A DNA stretch of 64,000 bases from Agrostemma githago (taxonomy: Eukaryota; Streptophyta; Magnoliopsida; Caryophyllales; Caryophyllaceae), in the NCBI GenBank assembly GCA_958450325.1, contig OY288257.1:12853873-12917872 (forward strand), given 5' to 3'. The translations under genes were made by a program, and so were the position numbers. This document shows, one piece after another, positions 1 to 11,835 of this stretch; the first letter of the stretch is position 1, and every line of letters starts with the position of its first letter. Below the pieces are notes generated by a model that was given only the letters and a program-made list of their open reading frames with translations, did not search any database and was not told where the DNA came from.

Positions 1-1371
1 GGATTTTGAAAAACCTGTAGAAAATTCATTGGAAACAAGAAAGTTAACAATGTTTGCATACCAAGGAAGAACGGAAGTAAGAGCAAAGAGTGTCTCATCG
101 GGAAATGAACCCCGAATAGGCTCCACTAGCCTATCTTGATTTACCAATCGACTTAAGTGGTCGGCGACCACATTCTCGGCTCCTTTCTTGTCTTTGACCT
201 CTAAGTCAAATTCACTCAACAATAGAACCCATCGAATGAGCCTTGGTTTGGCCTCCTTCTTTGTCATCAAGTACCTAAGAGCGGCGTGATCGGTGTAAAC
301 CACCACCTTGGTACCAAGTAAGTAAGAACGGAACTTCTCTAAAGCGAACACTACCGCCAACATCTCCTTCTCGGTAGTAGAGTAGTTCTTTTGAGCCTCG
401 TTAAGGGTCAAAGATGCATAGTAAATCACATGAGGTATCCTTCCAACTCTTTGTCCCAAAACGGCACCGATGGCATAGTCACTTGCATCACACATGAGTT
501 TAAATGGGAGTGACCAATCCGGAGCTTTGATTATCGGTGCCGAGGTTAACTTCTCCTTCAACTTGTCAAACGCCTCCTTGCATGCCAAATCAAACTCAAA
601 ATCTACCTCCTTTTGCAACAACTTGCATAATGGTGAAGCCATTTTAGAGAAATCCTTGATAAATCTCCTATAGAAACCTGCATGACCAAGAAAAGAACAA
701 ACTTCACGCACATTAGTTGGATAAGGAAGAGATTGAATTGTGTCAATTTTGGCTTTATCGACCTCAATACCTCTAGATGAAACCACATGACCTAGGACAA
801 TACCTTGTTCTACCATGAAATGACATTTTTTCGAATTAAGAACAAGGTTAGATTCAATGCATCTCTTAAGCACAAGAGACAAATGAAATAAGCAACTATC
901 AAACGAGTCACCATGCACGGTAAAGTGATCCATGAAAACTTCAATGAAATTCTCTACATATTCCGAAAATATACTAACCATGCATCGTTGAAAAGTTGCG
1001 GGGGCATTACATAGCCCAAATGGCATGCGTCGATATGCAAAAGTACCAAATGGACAAGTAAATGTGGTTTTCTCTTGATCCTCGGGCGCAATTGCTACTT
1101 GAAAATAGTCCGAGTAACCATCTAAAAAGCAATAAAAGGCCTTACCGGCAAGCCTCTCTAGCATTTGATCGATGAAAGGTAGAGGGAAATGGTCCTTCCT
1201 AGTCACCGCATTGAGTCGACGGTAATCAATGCAAACGCGCCACTCATTTTGAACACGGGTGGGAACCAACTCTCCATGTTGATTCTCTACTACCGTTACT
1301 CAACTCTTCTTTGGCACAACTTGTGTGGGACTCACCCACTTGCTATCCGAGATTGGGTAAATTATACCCAC
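1..1371 (-). pseudogene. Athila pol: reverse transcriptase and RNase H, partial and broken
   Basis: The minus strand encodes a Ty3/gypsy reverse transcriptase followed by the first part of RNase H. Recognisable blocks, in order, are the ISDSKWVSPTQVVPKK start of RT (about 1300-1360), WRVCIDYRRLN (about 1200-1240), YSGYFQV (about 1100), MPFGLCNAPATFQRCM (about 980-1030), the catalytic box near 915-933, and the RNase H region with YTDHAAL (about 280-300). The catalytic box reads FMDH rather than the usual FMDD: codon 925-927 gives His in place of the second metal-binding Asp. The frame also shifts from the upstream protease ORF at about 1350-1372. Both changes predict a dead polymerase. The 3' continuation is outside the window. 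Confidence 0.85.
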
Positions 1372-3036
1372 TTACAAGAGCTTCAAGATCTCCTTCTTCA
1401 CCACCTCCATCATAGGTGGGTTCAATCTCCTTTGGGGTTGCCTCACTGGTTTGGCATCTTCTTCTAGGAAAATGTGATGCATACAAGTGGTTGGACTAAT
1501 GCCTTTGATGTCGGCTATAGTCCATCCAATTGCTAACTTATTCTCCTTAAGAACCTCAACTAGTCTTGCCTCTTGCTCCTCCGTGAGCTTGTTAGAAATG
1601 ATGAGGGGTAAGGTCTCACCATCTCCTAGAAACACATACTTCAAATGATCCGGCAATGGTTTTAATTCCACCACGGGTGCCTGCACAACTGAAGGTAACA
1701 ATTTCTCACGAGGCAAAGTTAGTGTTAGTGGTTTAGAAAAAGACGACATAATAGGTGAAGTCTCCATCTTGGATATGGAAGCCACAACCTCCTGCAAGTC
1801 ACTAGAAAGAGTTAGATCCAAATCATTACAATATAAGCTATTATCAATAGCCACAATCAAGTCATCTTCTCCTTCTAGGTTGAACACATCTTGCACTATG
1901 GGCTCCAAAACATCAATCATATAACAAGAATGATCGTCACGTGGATATTTCATTGAATCATAGATGTTAAAATTAACCACTTGACCATTAGCCTCCATAG
2001 TGAGTGAACCATTAGACACATCGATTTTAGTGCTTGCGGTTTTCAAAAATGGCCTACCTAAAAGTATAGGGGTCGCATGTGAATCGTGTTCCATTTCAAG
2101 CACATAAAAATCGGTGGGGAAAATGAGTTTGTACACCATTACCAGGACATCCTCAACAACCCCTTTGGGGTAAGCATTAGAACGATCGGCTAATTGTATT
2201 ACCACCCCCGTTTTAATTAAAGGACCCAATTTCAAAGATTTATATAATGAATATGGAAGTACATTTATCGATGCACCTAAGTCAAGCATAGCATTAGGAA
2301 ATGTGGTGTCTCCTACGGTGCAAGGAACGGTAAACATACCCGGGTCACTACATTTAGGTGGTAACTTATGTTGAAACAAAGCCGACACATGTTCATTTAC
2401 TTTAACTTTTTGGACTCCCTTAAGCTTTTGATTCCTCTTGATAGTACACAATTCCTTAAGAAATTTAGCATATCTAGGAACACTTTTCAATAAATCAAGT
2501 AAAGGGATGTTTACCTCACATTTCCGGAAAGTTTCATAGACATCTTTATCTTGCATGGGCCGAGTCTTCCGTTTGAGTGCCTCCGGAAATGGTGGTGGGT
2601 CCACATAAGCGGGTGTCACTATTGGTGAAGATGCTTCTTGCTCCACCGGGGTTGGAATGGTGTTTTCAACCTCAAGCTCTTCTTCTTCTTGCTCCACAAT
2701 TTCCCGAATCCTATCCTGTGGACCGGGTAATTCTTTCCCACTTCGCAAAGTAATAGCACTAGCATTAGCATTAGGTGGGGGAATAGGTTGGGATGGAAGT
2801 TTCCTCGAATCCCGAGCCTCAAGTCTCCCTATAGCACTAGACATTTGACCCATTTGATGTTCTAGGTTTCGAATGCTAGTTTTAGTGTCATGTTGGAATT
2901 GGGCTTGGTTTGCTTGCATTGTAGCAACATTAGAGGTTAAAGCCCGGATCATGTCCTCCGTGGACATAGTAGGTGTGGAAGTTTGGGCTTGTGGGGTGAA
3001 GGTGTTTGGGACTTGGTTTCTAGGAATGAAACGGGG
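1372..3036 (-). pseudogene. Athila protease and linker to RT
   Basis: This open stretch follows gag in the same frame, separated only by the TGA at 3037-3039. It holds a gag-proximal segment, then a retroviral-type aspartic protease with LDLGASINVLP as the active-site loop (about residue 230 counted from the Met at 2967) and ILLGRPFL as the later conserved block. It ends with the start of RT (GWTIADIKGISPTTCMHH, typical of this lineage). The D-L-G-A loop is normal for Athila proteases. The frame ends at TAA 1372-1374, where RT continues in another frame. Confidence 0.8.
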
Positions 3037-4182
3037 TCAGACTTGACCAAATTGTTGGCCAAAGGATTGGCCTTGAGGTTGATTAACAAATTGACCTTGA
3101 GGTTGTAAGCCTCCTTGTGGGTTTCCATATTGGAACCCGGGATGGTCTCTTCTCATATAAAAATTATCATACCTCTTTTGGCCAAAAGCACCGACCGCAT
3201 TTACCTCCTCGGTGGCCTCCTCTTCCATAAGTGGACACTTGTCGGCGAAATGCCCATGTGATGAACAAATAGAGCAAGCTTGAACTTGTTGTTGATTCCC
3301 CTTCATCATGTCCCTCATCATGGAAGCCAAATCTTCAACCTTCCTTTCAAGTGAAGTGTGAGAACTTGAAGTAGCCATGTTCACCCTTTTTGTGGTAGTT
3401 CTCACACTAAATTGGCGTGAGCTTTCGGCAAGCTCACTCAATAATGCATAAGCATCATCCGGATTTTTATTAACAATGCCTCCTACACTAGCGGCATGGA
3501 CCATTCGGGCATCATCCGGAGATAAACCTCCAACAAAATAGAGGATGAGATCGGTAGCACTATACCCATGATATGGGCAACTTGATAATAATTTTTGGAA
3601 ACACTCCCAATATTGATAAAGTGTTTCCCCATCGTCTTGCTCCACATTGGATATCTCCTTCTTGATACTTGACGATTTGGCGGCGGGGAAGTACTTCTCA
3701 AGGAACGCCTTCTTCATTAATTCCCAAGTTGTGATACTACCCGGTGGAAGGTAGTACAACCAATCTCGAGCCGCATCTTTGAGGGAAAATGGAAATGCCC
3801 TCAATTTGATTTGCTCTTCGGTAACTCCATTCGGTTTCATGCTAGTGCATACAACATGAAACTCGGATAAGTGCTTGTGTGGGTCCTCACCACTCAACCC
3901 ATGGAATGAAGGTAATAAGTGGATCAAACCGGACTTCAATTCAAAGGTTGCATTTTCCGCCAAGGCCGGAAAAGTAATGCAAAGTGGTTGTTGAGAAAGA
4001 TCGGGAGCTTTGATCTCCTTCAAGGTTCTTGTTTCTTTGACCATTTTGATCTCCTTTGTCTCCTCAACTATGTTATCAAAATCGAGCTTCCTCTTGATTT
4101 CCTTCCGAATGCGACGAAGAGTCCGCTCCAATTCTGGATCAAAATCTACTAATTTATCGTTAGTAGAACGGGTGTTCGGCAT
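3037..4182 (-). pseudogene. Athila gag (nucleocapsid precursor)
   Basis: Gag forms the particle that packages the element RNA. I start it at the Met at 4182 (MPNTRSTNDK...) rather than at 4224, because the extra N-terminal residues read like leader. The Retrotrans_gag core lies around LSGEDPHKHLSEFHVVC and WLYYLPPGSITTW, with a C-terminal CCHC zinc knuckle (CSICSSHGHFADKC). After the knuckle comes a Gln/Gly/Phe-rich tail. It ends at TGA 3037-3039, but the same frame stays open into the protease, so the original product was one gag-pro polyprotein. The TGA is either a mutation or a recoded stop; I favour mutation because RT is also damaged. Confidence 0.8.
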
Positions 4183-4245
4183 AAACCAAACACCAACAAA
4201 ATAACAATATATAGAAAAACACACAAATAAATAACAAAATTGCCT

Positions 4246-4263
4246 TCCCCGGCAACGGCGCCA
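4246..4263 (-). other. primer binding site of the Athila-type element
   Basis: On the minus strand this reads TGGCGCCGTTGCCGGGGA, five bases inside the 5' LTR end. It is the PBS usually assigned to tRNA-Asp in Athila and related plant gypsy elements. It fixes the element's orientation and the inner edge of the LTR. Confidence 0.85.
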
Positions 4264-4268
4264 AAATT

Positions 4269-5732
4269 TGGCTAGACTTATCGTGAGTCTCCAAATTACA
4301 ATTTTAATCCACTTCTAACACAAACTAGTAGTTAGTGAAAGTAGGGGTCGAACCCACAAGGAAGGTGATTATGTTGTTTTAAGTGTGTATAAATCTATAT
4401 AAATTAGTAACCAATATGGGGGGATTTATGTGTGAATGATTACTCTAAGTCTAATAAACTAACAAAATAAATTAATAAAATAAAATAAACTAATACGAAT
4501 AAATGATCAAACAAATATGAGAAAAGTACTTGGACCAAGCAATATCCACCATCAAGTTTAACGAATTGATCATTGACTCTTCTACTTTACAATTTATATT
4601 AGAATACTTTGCTATGAAGTTTAATCGACTTCCAATTCCACTTATTAATAGTTATAAGATATGAGAAGCATACTCAAATAACCCTTACGATATTGTCAAT
4701 TTAAATCAAGCGTCTAAATCATAACAATATGTAGATTAGAACGATGGAATTTAGCAAAGATGAAGAATGATTACTCAAGTGGTATCACTTTATTTCATAC
4801 AAGTTTAATCTTTATAACTCAACAACGATGAAAAGCATACGAATTGGTGAATTATATTTGCTACTCGGATATAGTTAAACAAACAAAAGATTCATTTAAC
4901 TATTCTAGCAATGGTTTATCAATAACAAAAACTAGGTGATCAAGCTAGAAGATGAATTAACAAACCAAGAAATAATGCAAATTAAACTTGATATTCTAAT
5001 ATTAATGTAAAATAGAAACAAGTCTTACAATTCACAAACTTGAAAGGCTTCAACTACTTGTTCCAAGAATAAGAACTTAGCCCTCCATACAAATGAACTA
5101 CTTGCAAAATAAACTAGAAAATGTATGTGTTTTTGAGAATTACAAGTGATGATTGATGTGTTGGATGATGAAAATGATGGTGAACTTCTCCTCTTTATAT
5201 AGTCATCCATGGAGCATCTTCATCAATGGCTCATAAAGCCTCATAAAATGCCTCATAACAATGACCATCATAAAGGAGAAGATTAATGTTCATGAGTAAA
5301 GAAGAGAAAAAAAAGAATCCAATGCAAAATAGAATCCTAGAAGGAATCCTATGCATAAAAGTGAGCCTCCACCTGTGGCAGAAATGCCTCCACCTGTGGC
5401 AAACTGTCAAAGCCTCCACCCATGGCAAAAAGTGGCAAAAAGTGCCGCTGCCTGTGGCAACTTAATCCTTCACTTTCGTCTTGTCTTTGGGCTTCCACTT
5501 GTACCTTGGGCTCCAAGTGTCTTCACTTCGAATATCTTGTCATCTATTAGCCCAAAACACACCCCATTTGATATCCTACTCTCTTTTCACTACTTAATCC
5601 ACTTAACTACACATTTTCATACCTTAGTCCATCAATTTGGACATATACACAATAATCCTTCGAAACACACCCAAAACTACAAAATAGTCAACTAAATGAC
5701 CCTTATTAATCCTTACTAAACTAGACTAATCA
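4269..5732 (-). repeat. 5' LTR of the Athila-type element
   Basis: On the plus strand it begins TGGCTAGACT and ends ACTAATCA, that is TG...CA on either strand, with the PBS immediately on its left. Length is about 1,464 bp. A minus-strand TATA-like box (TATATAAA) lies at 5194-5201. An imperfect short repeat based on CCTCCACCTGTGGCA occupies about 5365-5465. The partner LTR is outside the window, so the outer boundary rests on the TG/CA rule and on the restart of element A at 5733. ORFs in this stretch do not resemble proteins. Confidence 0.75.
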
Positions 5733-6746
5733 ATGGTCATAAGTCGGTAGGCTCCATTCCCCACTACTTTCTCTATTTGGTAGGGCCCCTCCTAATTGTA
5801 GGCGAACTTTCCTGCTCGCTGGTTTCTGGTGTTCTGGAAGACTTTTCTGAGAACTAGGTCTCCCTCCTGCAGGACTCTGACTTTGACATTCTTGTTGTAA
5901 CTTCTGGCGACTGTCTGTCTGTAAGAGGCCATCCTTATTTGAGCATCGGTCCTGAGCTCATCTATAGTATCTAAGCTGCTTGCCATCTCCACCTGGTTCC
6001 TGTCTTTGGTTGTGCATCTGTATCTCTGGGCGGGCACTCTCACTTCTGAGGGAATGACTGCCTCAGCACCAAAGACCAAGCTGAAAGGCGTCTGCCCAGT
6101 AGCCACTTTAGGTGTGGTTCTGTCAGACCATAACACCAAGGGGAGTTCTTCAGCCCATCTACCCCCTACTTCCTCCAGTCTCCTCTTCAGGTTGTCTACC
6201 ACAATTTTGTTACTAAACTCCGCCTGTCCATTACACTGAGGATTTCTGGGGGTAGACTTGCTCAGTGTGATATTCCACCTGGCGCAGTAGGCGTCCATCT
6301 TGTTGCCAATAAACTGGGATCCATTGTCGCAGATAATTTCTGAAGGAACGCTAAACCTGCAGATAATGTTGCGTTTAATAAAGGCTATCACCTGCTTCTG
6401 AGTCACCTGAGGGATCGGAATGCTTCTGCTTCTGTCCACTTGGAGAAGTAGTCAGTCATGGCCAGCATAAAAACTTTGTTTCCAGGGGCTCTTGGTAACT
6501 TGCCAACAATATCCATCCCCCACTTCATGAAGGGCCAGGAAGAAATTACTGGGTTCAATGGTTCTTCTGGCTGGTGGTTGACTAATGCATGTCTCTATCA
6601 CACTTCTTAACATATTCTGTGGCGTCCTTGCGCATTGTTGGCCAGTAGTAACCCTGGCGGAGTGCTTTGTTGGACAGACTCTTGCCCCCTGCATGATTTC
6701 CACATTCACCACTGTGGAGGTCATGCATAACCACTTCTGCCTCCTC
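5733..6746 (-). pseudogene. integrase of element A, broken
   Basis: The minus strand carries the HHCC zinc-binding start (HSGECGNHAGGK, about 6690-6720), the second Asp of the catalytic triad (ICDNGSQF, about 6315-6340) and the Glu (NGQAEFSNK, about 6205-6230), then the C-terminal module to the junction at 5733. It is separated from RNase H by TAG 6747-6749. The frame changes near 6590-6600, at the zinc-finger Cys pair, and again at about 6412-6420, where A has 5 bp more than B. The stop and the first frame change also occur in B; the second is unique to A. Confidence 0.8.
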
Positions 6747-8939
6747 CTAACTGAGGCACCTCAAGTATGGTCCAACGGTTGATCTTTTGAACATGACACC
6801 ATCAATGAGAGTGTACCTGGACGCTTTCATCCTAAAACACTGGGCTTCCTTCTTGTCTGTCAGCAGAGTATCGTTTTGCAGCCATTCTTTGTAGGGTTTT
6901 CTCCAGTCAGAGATTACCTCTTGCCTTGTTGTGGTGCTGCAGATTCCTGCTTCCTGTAGCCACTGCAATCCCTGGTCTGGTGAACTTTCCTCCTCCCTTG
7001 GTATCTGGTGTTCCTGTGTGCCTTTCCAAACTGCTAGCTCCAGTACATGGACAATGGGTATGGTGGAAACTATGCCTGGTTTGAAGGTTGCCCCCAAGGT
7101 GGCTAGGGCGTCTGCTTCTACATTCTGGTCCCTCGGGATTTTGCTGATTGAGAAGGCTATAAACCTAAGTGAGAGCTCCTTTGCCGCTTCAAGATAGGCC
7201 ATCATCTTGGAGTCCTTTGCCGCATACGAGCCATTCATATGGTTGACTATCAGCTGGGAATCACTGTATGTCTCCAGGCGCTTGATTTTGAGGTCTAGAG
7301 CCAGTTGGAGACCTAAGATTAGAGCTTCATATTCTGCCTCGTTGTTTGTTGTCCGGAACTCGCACCGTACTGCTTGGACTATGAGATCCCCCTGAGGAGA
7401 CTTGAGAACTAATCCTGCTCCAGATCCTCGCATGTTGGAGGCGCCATCTACATTTAGCTTCCACACCTGTTCGCCTTTGTCCTCCTCAAGGAGGAGGATG
7501 TCTTTCTCTGCCTGGGTTTGCAGTGCTGGGCTGAAGTCGGATATGAAGTCTGCTAACGCCTGGGACTTTACTGCTGTTCTAGGGACAAACTTCAGATCGA
7601 AACCGCTCAAGTGCACGGACCATTTGGCCATTCTTCCTGACAACTCAGGTTTTCTCATAATAGTTTTTAGTGGATAATTCGTTATTACAGAAATAGCATG
7701 CGATTCAAAAAAAGGTCGAAGTTTATAAGACGCTGTAACAAGTGCAAGTACGAGTTTTTCAAGGGATGTGTACCTGGTCTCTGCAGGAAGCAAAGACTTA
7801 CTGACATAATATACTGGGCATTGTGCTCCTTCGTGCTCACGTACTAACACCGCGCTGACTGCTACCTCGGTTACTGATAAATACAGGAAGAGTGGTTCTC
7901 CAGGCTCTTGTTTTGACAGCAGAGGTGGAGTGCTGAGGTAGCTCGCCGGGTCACTGAACGCCTTTTCGTGCTCTGCTGTCCATTCAAATCTTTGGGCCTT
8001 CTTCAGTATATCATAAAATAATCTGCACCTATCTGAGGACCTGGATATGAATATGTTCAGAGCAGCGATTCTCCCAGTCAGACGTTGTATGTCTTTATGT
8101 TTCTCCGGGGATTCCAGCTGGAGGATGGCTTTGATTTGCTCCGTGCTAGATTCGATTCCTCTCTGGGTGACCATGTATCCTAGAAACTTCCCACACGACA
8201 CTCCAAACGTGCACTTTGAAGGATTCAACTTCATCTTGTACTCCCTCAAGGTTTTGAAGGTGTCCTCCAAGTGCGTTGTATGTTGTGAAGCTTGCTTTGA
8301 CTTGACGACCATGTCGTCAATATATACCTCCATCGTATCCCCAATTTGCTTCTTAAACATCTTATTGACTAGTCTCTGGTAGGTGGACCCTGCATTCTTC
8401 AGACCAAAAGGCATTACGTTGTAACAATATATACCTCTCTCAGATCTGAAGGCTGTCTTCTCCTGATCTGCTGGATGCATCTTGATCTGGTTGTACCCAC
8501 TCCATGCATCAAGGAAAGTTAGCATATCATGACCTGCTGTGGCATCCACCATGGCGTCTATATGTGGCAGGGGAAATGGGTTTTTTGGGCATGCTTTGTT
8601 TAAGTCGGTAAAATCGACGCACACCCTCCACTTGCCATTCTTCTTTGGGACCACCACCACGTTAGACAGCCATTCTGGATACTTCACCTCCCTGATTTTT
8701 CCAGCAGCCAGCAGACTGTCTACCTCTTGATTTATGATTTGATTTCTCTCTGGGGCAAACTTCCTTCTCTTCTGCTGGACCGGTTTATAGCTTGGGTCCA
8801 CGCTTAGCCTGTGGGTGATAATGCTCAGATCTATACCTACCATATCATCATGCGACCAAGCAAAACAATCCATGTTAGTTTTTAATAATTCAATGAGGTT
8901 TTGGCGGATATTACCCGTGCATTCTGATCCGATTAACAC
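6747..8939 (-). CDS. pol of element A: reverse transcriptase and dual RNase H
   Basis: A 730-residue open frame. The N-terminal half is RT: WRVCVDFTDLNKACP, the block around MLTFLDAWSGYNQIKM, then YIDDMVVKS with both catalytic Asp residues present. The middle is the ordinary Ty3 RNase H region (VYYVSKSLLPAETRYTSLEK), and the C-terminal third is a second RNase H with its acidic residues in NVDGAS, NNEAEYEALI, YSDSQLIV and NVEADAL. The second domain marks the Tat lineage. The Met at 8939 is only the first in the open frame; the native protein is a polyprotein continuing from protease. This is the best preserved part of A. Confidence 0.85.
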   Translation of the reverse strand: MLIGSECTGNIRQNLIELLKTNMDCFAWSHDDMVGIDLSIITHRLSVDPSYKPVQQKRRKFAPERNQIINQEVDSLLAAGKIREVKYPEWLSNVVVVPKKNGKWRVCVDFTDLNKACPKNPFPLPHIDAMVDATAGHDMLTFLDAWSGYNQIKMHPADQEKTAFRSERGIYCYNVMPFGLKNAGSTYQRLVNKMFKKQIGDTMEVYIDDMVVKSKQASQHTTHLEDTFKTLREYKMKLNPSKCTFGVSCGKFLGYMVTQRGIESSTEQIKAILQLESPEKHKDIQRLTGRIAALNIFISRSSDRCRLFYDILKKAQRFEWTAEHEKAFSDPASYLSTPPLLSKQEPGEPLFLYLSVTEVAVSAVLVREHEGAQCPVYYVSKSLLPAETRYTSLEKLVLALVTASYKLRPFFESHAISVITNYPLKTIMRKPELSGRMAKWSVHLSGFDLKFVPRTAVKSQALADFISDFSPALQTQAEKDILLLEEDKGEQVWKLNVDGASNMRGSGAGLVLKSPQGDLIVQAVRCEFRTTNNEAEYEALILGLQLALDLKIKRLETYSDSQLIVNHMNGSYAAKDSKMMAYLEAAKELSLRFIAFSISKIPRDQNVEADALATLGATFKPGIVSTIPIVHVLELAVWKGTQEHQIPREEESSPDQGLQWLQEAGICSTTTRQEVISDWRKPYKEWLQNDTLLTDKKEAQCFRMKASRYTLIDGVMFKRSTVGPYLRCLS

Positions 8940-9037
8940 TTTTCGCTCTGATGTTGCTTGTCCAAGTTGACTTCATCTAACTCCGTCTGAGGTGGCTCTA
9001 CGTACCCCTGCAGAGGCAGATGAAGGCTCTTTAATTG

Positions 9038-9664
9038 CTATGCTGGAGGACTTGCGGTTTTCTTGAGAGCCACCTTGTAGCAGTCTTTCGCCTCCTCCTG
9101 ATCTCCACTGATCTTCTGCACTCCCCAGGCTGTAGGGAACTTTAGGCACTGGTGGTAGGTTGAGGTAATCGCCTTCATCTCATGGATCCAAGGCCTTCCT
9201 AGAATCACGTTGTAGGTGGAGGGTCCATCAATGACTAGGTACCGTACTTGTTTATTCACTCCTCCGGCATAAGTAGGAATGGTGATTTCTCCTAGAGAGT
9301 GCTTGGTTTCACCACTGAAACCTATCAAGGGAACCGTCTTCCTGGTTAGGTCCTTCTCGATGAGCCCCATGTTCTGGAGGGTTTCCAACATGATGAGGTT
9401 GACTGAACTCCCGGTGTCCACCAGAATCTTCTTCACGGTGCAATTCTCTATGGAGAGAGTGATTATTAATGCGTCATGGTGCATTTTTGGAGTATATTCT
9501 GCATCAGTTTCGTCAAAGGTGATGGCTGGAAGATCCTTGCAACTGATTCTGTAGGAGTGCTCTGGTCTGTCTCCTCTGATCTGAGAAGCATGCCTCTTGG
9601 CTGCTGAGTAGGTCAGCCGCATAATTCCGATCCTCCTGTGATAACATTGACAATTCTGGTACAT
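9038..9664 (-). pseudogene. aspartic protease of element A
   Basis: A 208-residue frame with a retropepsin domain: the active-site loop is ILVDTGSSVNLIM (about residues 80-92) and the later conserved block is YNVILGRPWIHE. It processes the gag-pol polyprotein in an active element. The frame breaks at about 8940-9037 before RT, and overlaps the gag frame at 9613-9664. Confidence 0.8.
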
Positions 9665-11591
9665 ATTGGAGGTGGAGAAGGCAATACTTGATCTACTGCA
9701 TTTATCCTGCTGGAGTTTCTAGACACGAGGTGGTCCAGGTTCCCTTGATCATACTGGAACTTAACCTCTCTCCTGAGCTGGACACACTCATCGGTGTGGT
9801 GTCCAATGTCGTCGTGGAATTCACACCTTTTGCTGGCGTCCCTTCGGTCATTAGTGTACTCCTGTTTCCGATCCTGGGCCACCTGACTCTGCGTCCTAAC
9901 TCCCTCAGAGCCTTGAGCACCCCAGCAAGGTTGGTAGAGAATCCATACTCACTTACTTTGGGTGGCAATCCTGGATTGTCCTTCCAGTCTTTCTCCTCGG
10001 AAACCTTGCTCACGTTCCTGGCGTAGGGCTTTGATCTCTCACCCCTCTTTTCTGCTGGCGCCTTTCTGGTGACGTGCTCAGAACCATACGCAGTTCTTCT
10101 GGGGCCTAAATCTTCTTCCAGCCTGATGGCTGCCATTGCCTTAGTCTGCACATCCTCAAATGTGACACATGGGTAGTTTATGAGATCCTTGTACAGATCT
10201 GAGTCCTGGTGGAGCCCTTGGCGGAAGGCTTCTATGGCGGTGGGTACATCACATCTGAGGATGGTTACTTTCTCCTTGTTACATCTGTTGAGGAAGTCGC
10301 GCGTGGATTCTTCGAACTACTGGACCACCCGATACAAAACACTGGTCTGCTTCTCTGGTTTTCTGCTGCTGGTGAACTGTTGGTTGAAGGCGTTGACCAG
10401 GTCAGCGAAGGAGGTGATGCTTCGGTTAGGCAGACCGACGAACCAATGGAGGGCTGCTCCTGACAGAGTGGAGCCAAACCCCTTGCACATGCAAGCTTCC
10501 TTCAGGGGCCCCGTAGCGGTCAACACCATCATCTTCTGTTTGTACTGGTTGATGTGATCTAGGGGGTCTGCAGTGCCATCATAAAGCGTCATGGCTGGTG
10601 GCATGAAGCCCTTAAGTACAGCAACACAGGCTAGATCGTCAATGAAGGATGAATCTGTGTAGCTGTCTCTAGCTGCTCTCTCCAGGGGGCGTGGCATTCC
10701 AGGAATCTTGTTGATCAGGTCTCTCAATTCCTTCAGTTCCTGGCGTTGCTGATCTGCTGTGCTGATTGCTCCTACAAGAGGGTTAGAGACAGAAGGAGAA
10801 AAGCTGAAAGGAGTACTCCCTGCATGAGGTCCCCCAGGGTGTTGACTGTTAGGAAGAGGCAAAGGTATTGTTGCTGTCGCGGATCTGGGTTGCCACTCTG
10901 ATGCATGCTGGAGTGGGACTCTGGGCAGCCAGGTTCCTCCTGGATGTGGGCTGCTGTTGGGGGTCGCCATACTGACCGGGGCTCCTTGTTGCCATCCAAA
11001 TGCCTGTCGACTGGGGGTAGGCGTTGCCCACATTCCTCCTGAGGACTGACTGTTGGACAAGGTGATCATCTTTGGTTGGGTCGCAATTTGCCATCCTGGC
11101 GCCTGGTGGACGGAAGTACCTGCAAAAGATGGTGAGTTAGTTTCCTGACTTTCGATGTTGGAGAGAGGGTTACCTGCGGTACGAGATCTGCCGGGTGTGG
11201 GGCCATAGGTTAGGTAACCCAACCCTTGGGGTTCAATAACTGGGCCTGGTGGAGCCAATCCTAGCTCCAGTCTGGTGACCAACTCTGAGGGGACTTCTCT
11301 GGTGGTCTTCCTGCCGGCTGCTGATTCTCTGCGGGTGCTGGGTTCCCCTCCAAGTACCAGGGTTGGTATCTCTGGTGACAGCGGGACCGATGTAGCTGGA
11401 GATTTTTATGATGGTGAGATCTGGGCCTTGATGTCTTGATTATCCACCGCCTTCCGCAGAGCGTTGATCCCTTGGAGCACATCCTTCAGGGGGTCTGGTG
11501 AGGCTGAGATTCTGGAAAAGTTTTCAAGTGACCCTCCTTGAACCGCTGTTTTAGATGAAGCGCCTTCAATGGCGGTCCTCACCTTAGGCAC
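9613..11591 (-). pseudogene. gag of element A, several frame breaks
   Basis: Gag is spread over several frames. The 10317-11282 frame has a proline/serine-rich N-terminal part followed by the Retrotrans_gag core (MTLYDGTADPLDHINQYK, LSGAALHWFVGLPNRSI). The downstream frames (9702-10151, 9613-9882) carry a knuckle-like CEFHDDIGHHTDEC motif with Cys/His spacing common in Tat gags. The short frame starting at 11591 (MPKVRTAIEG...) is a plausible N-terminus. At least three frame changes make it non-functional. Confidence 0.7.
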
Positions 11592-11814
11592 GTGAGGTGG
11601 TCTTGAGGCTAATAGTACGTGTCCTGCTGCCAGGCTGGTAGAAATTGCCTGGGTAAGAGGTGCGAAGATTGATCCTGATGACCCTAGGGGCGGTTCTCCT
11701 CCAGCAAGTTGAGTTGCTGCTCCTAGGCTGCTGGAGGGGATTTGGTTGGATCCGGAGATAATGATACGCGAATTGCTTCACTGCAAGATTTGGCTTATAG
11801 GAAATGATCACTTT
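11592..11814 (-). other. untranslated leader of element A
   Basis: This lies between the PBS and the likely gag start. I see no coding pattern in it on either strand. Confidence 0.5.
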
Positions 11815-11832
11815 GCCCCACGGTGGGCGTCA
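11815..11832 (-). other. primer binding site of element A
   Basis: The minus strand reads TGACGCCCACCGTGGGGC three bases inside the LTR. The CGCCCACCGTGGGGC core is common at this position in plant Tat-type elements. I cannot assign the primer tRNA without a search. Confidence 0.7.
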
Positions 11833-11835
11833 AAT

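Larger units (their letters stand above)
1..5732 (-). mobile_element. Athila-type Ty3/gypsy LTR retrotransposon, partial
   Basis: Read on the minus strand from right to left, the order is 5' LTR, primer binding site, gag, protease, reverse transcriptase and RNase H; the 3' half lies beyond the window. The DLGAS protease motif, the gag with a CCHC knuckle and the tRNA-Asp-like PBS fit the Athila lineage. Its right end abuts Tat-type element A in the middle of A's integrase, and copy B continues uninterrupted through that point, so this element most likely inserted into A. Coding lesions (stop at 3037-3039, frame break near 1370, altered RT motif) show that it is defective. Confidence 0.85.

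Noticed and set aside
5351..5695. 114-codon plus-strand frame
   Set aside because: Lies in the Athila LTR; low-complexity repeats, no resemblance to proteins.
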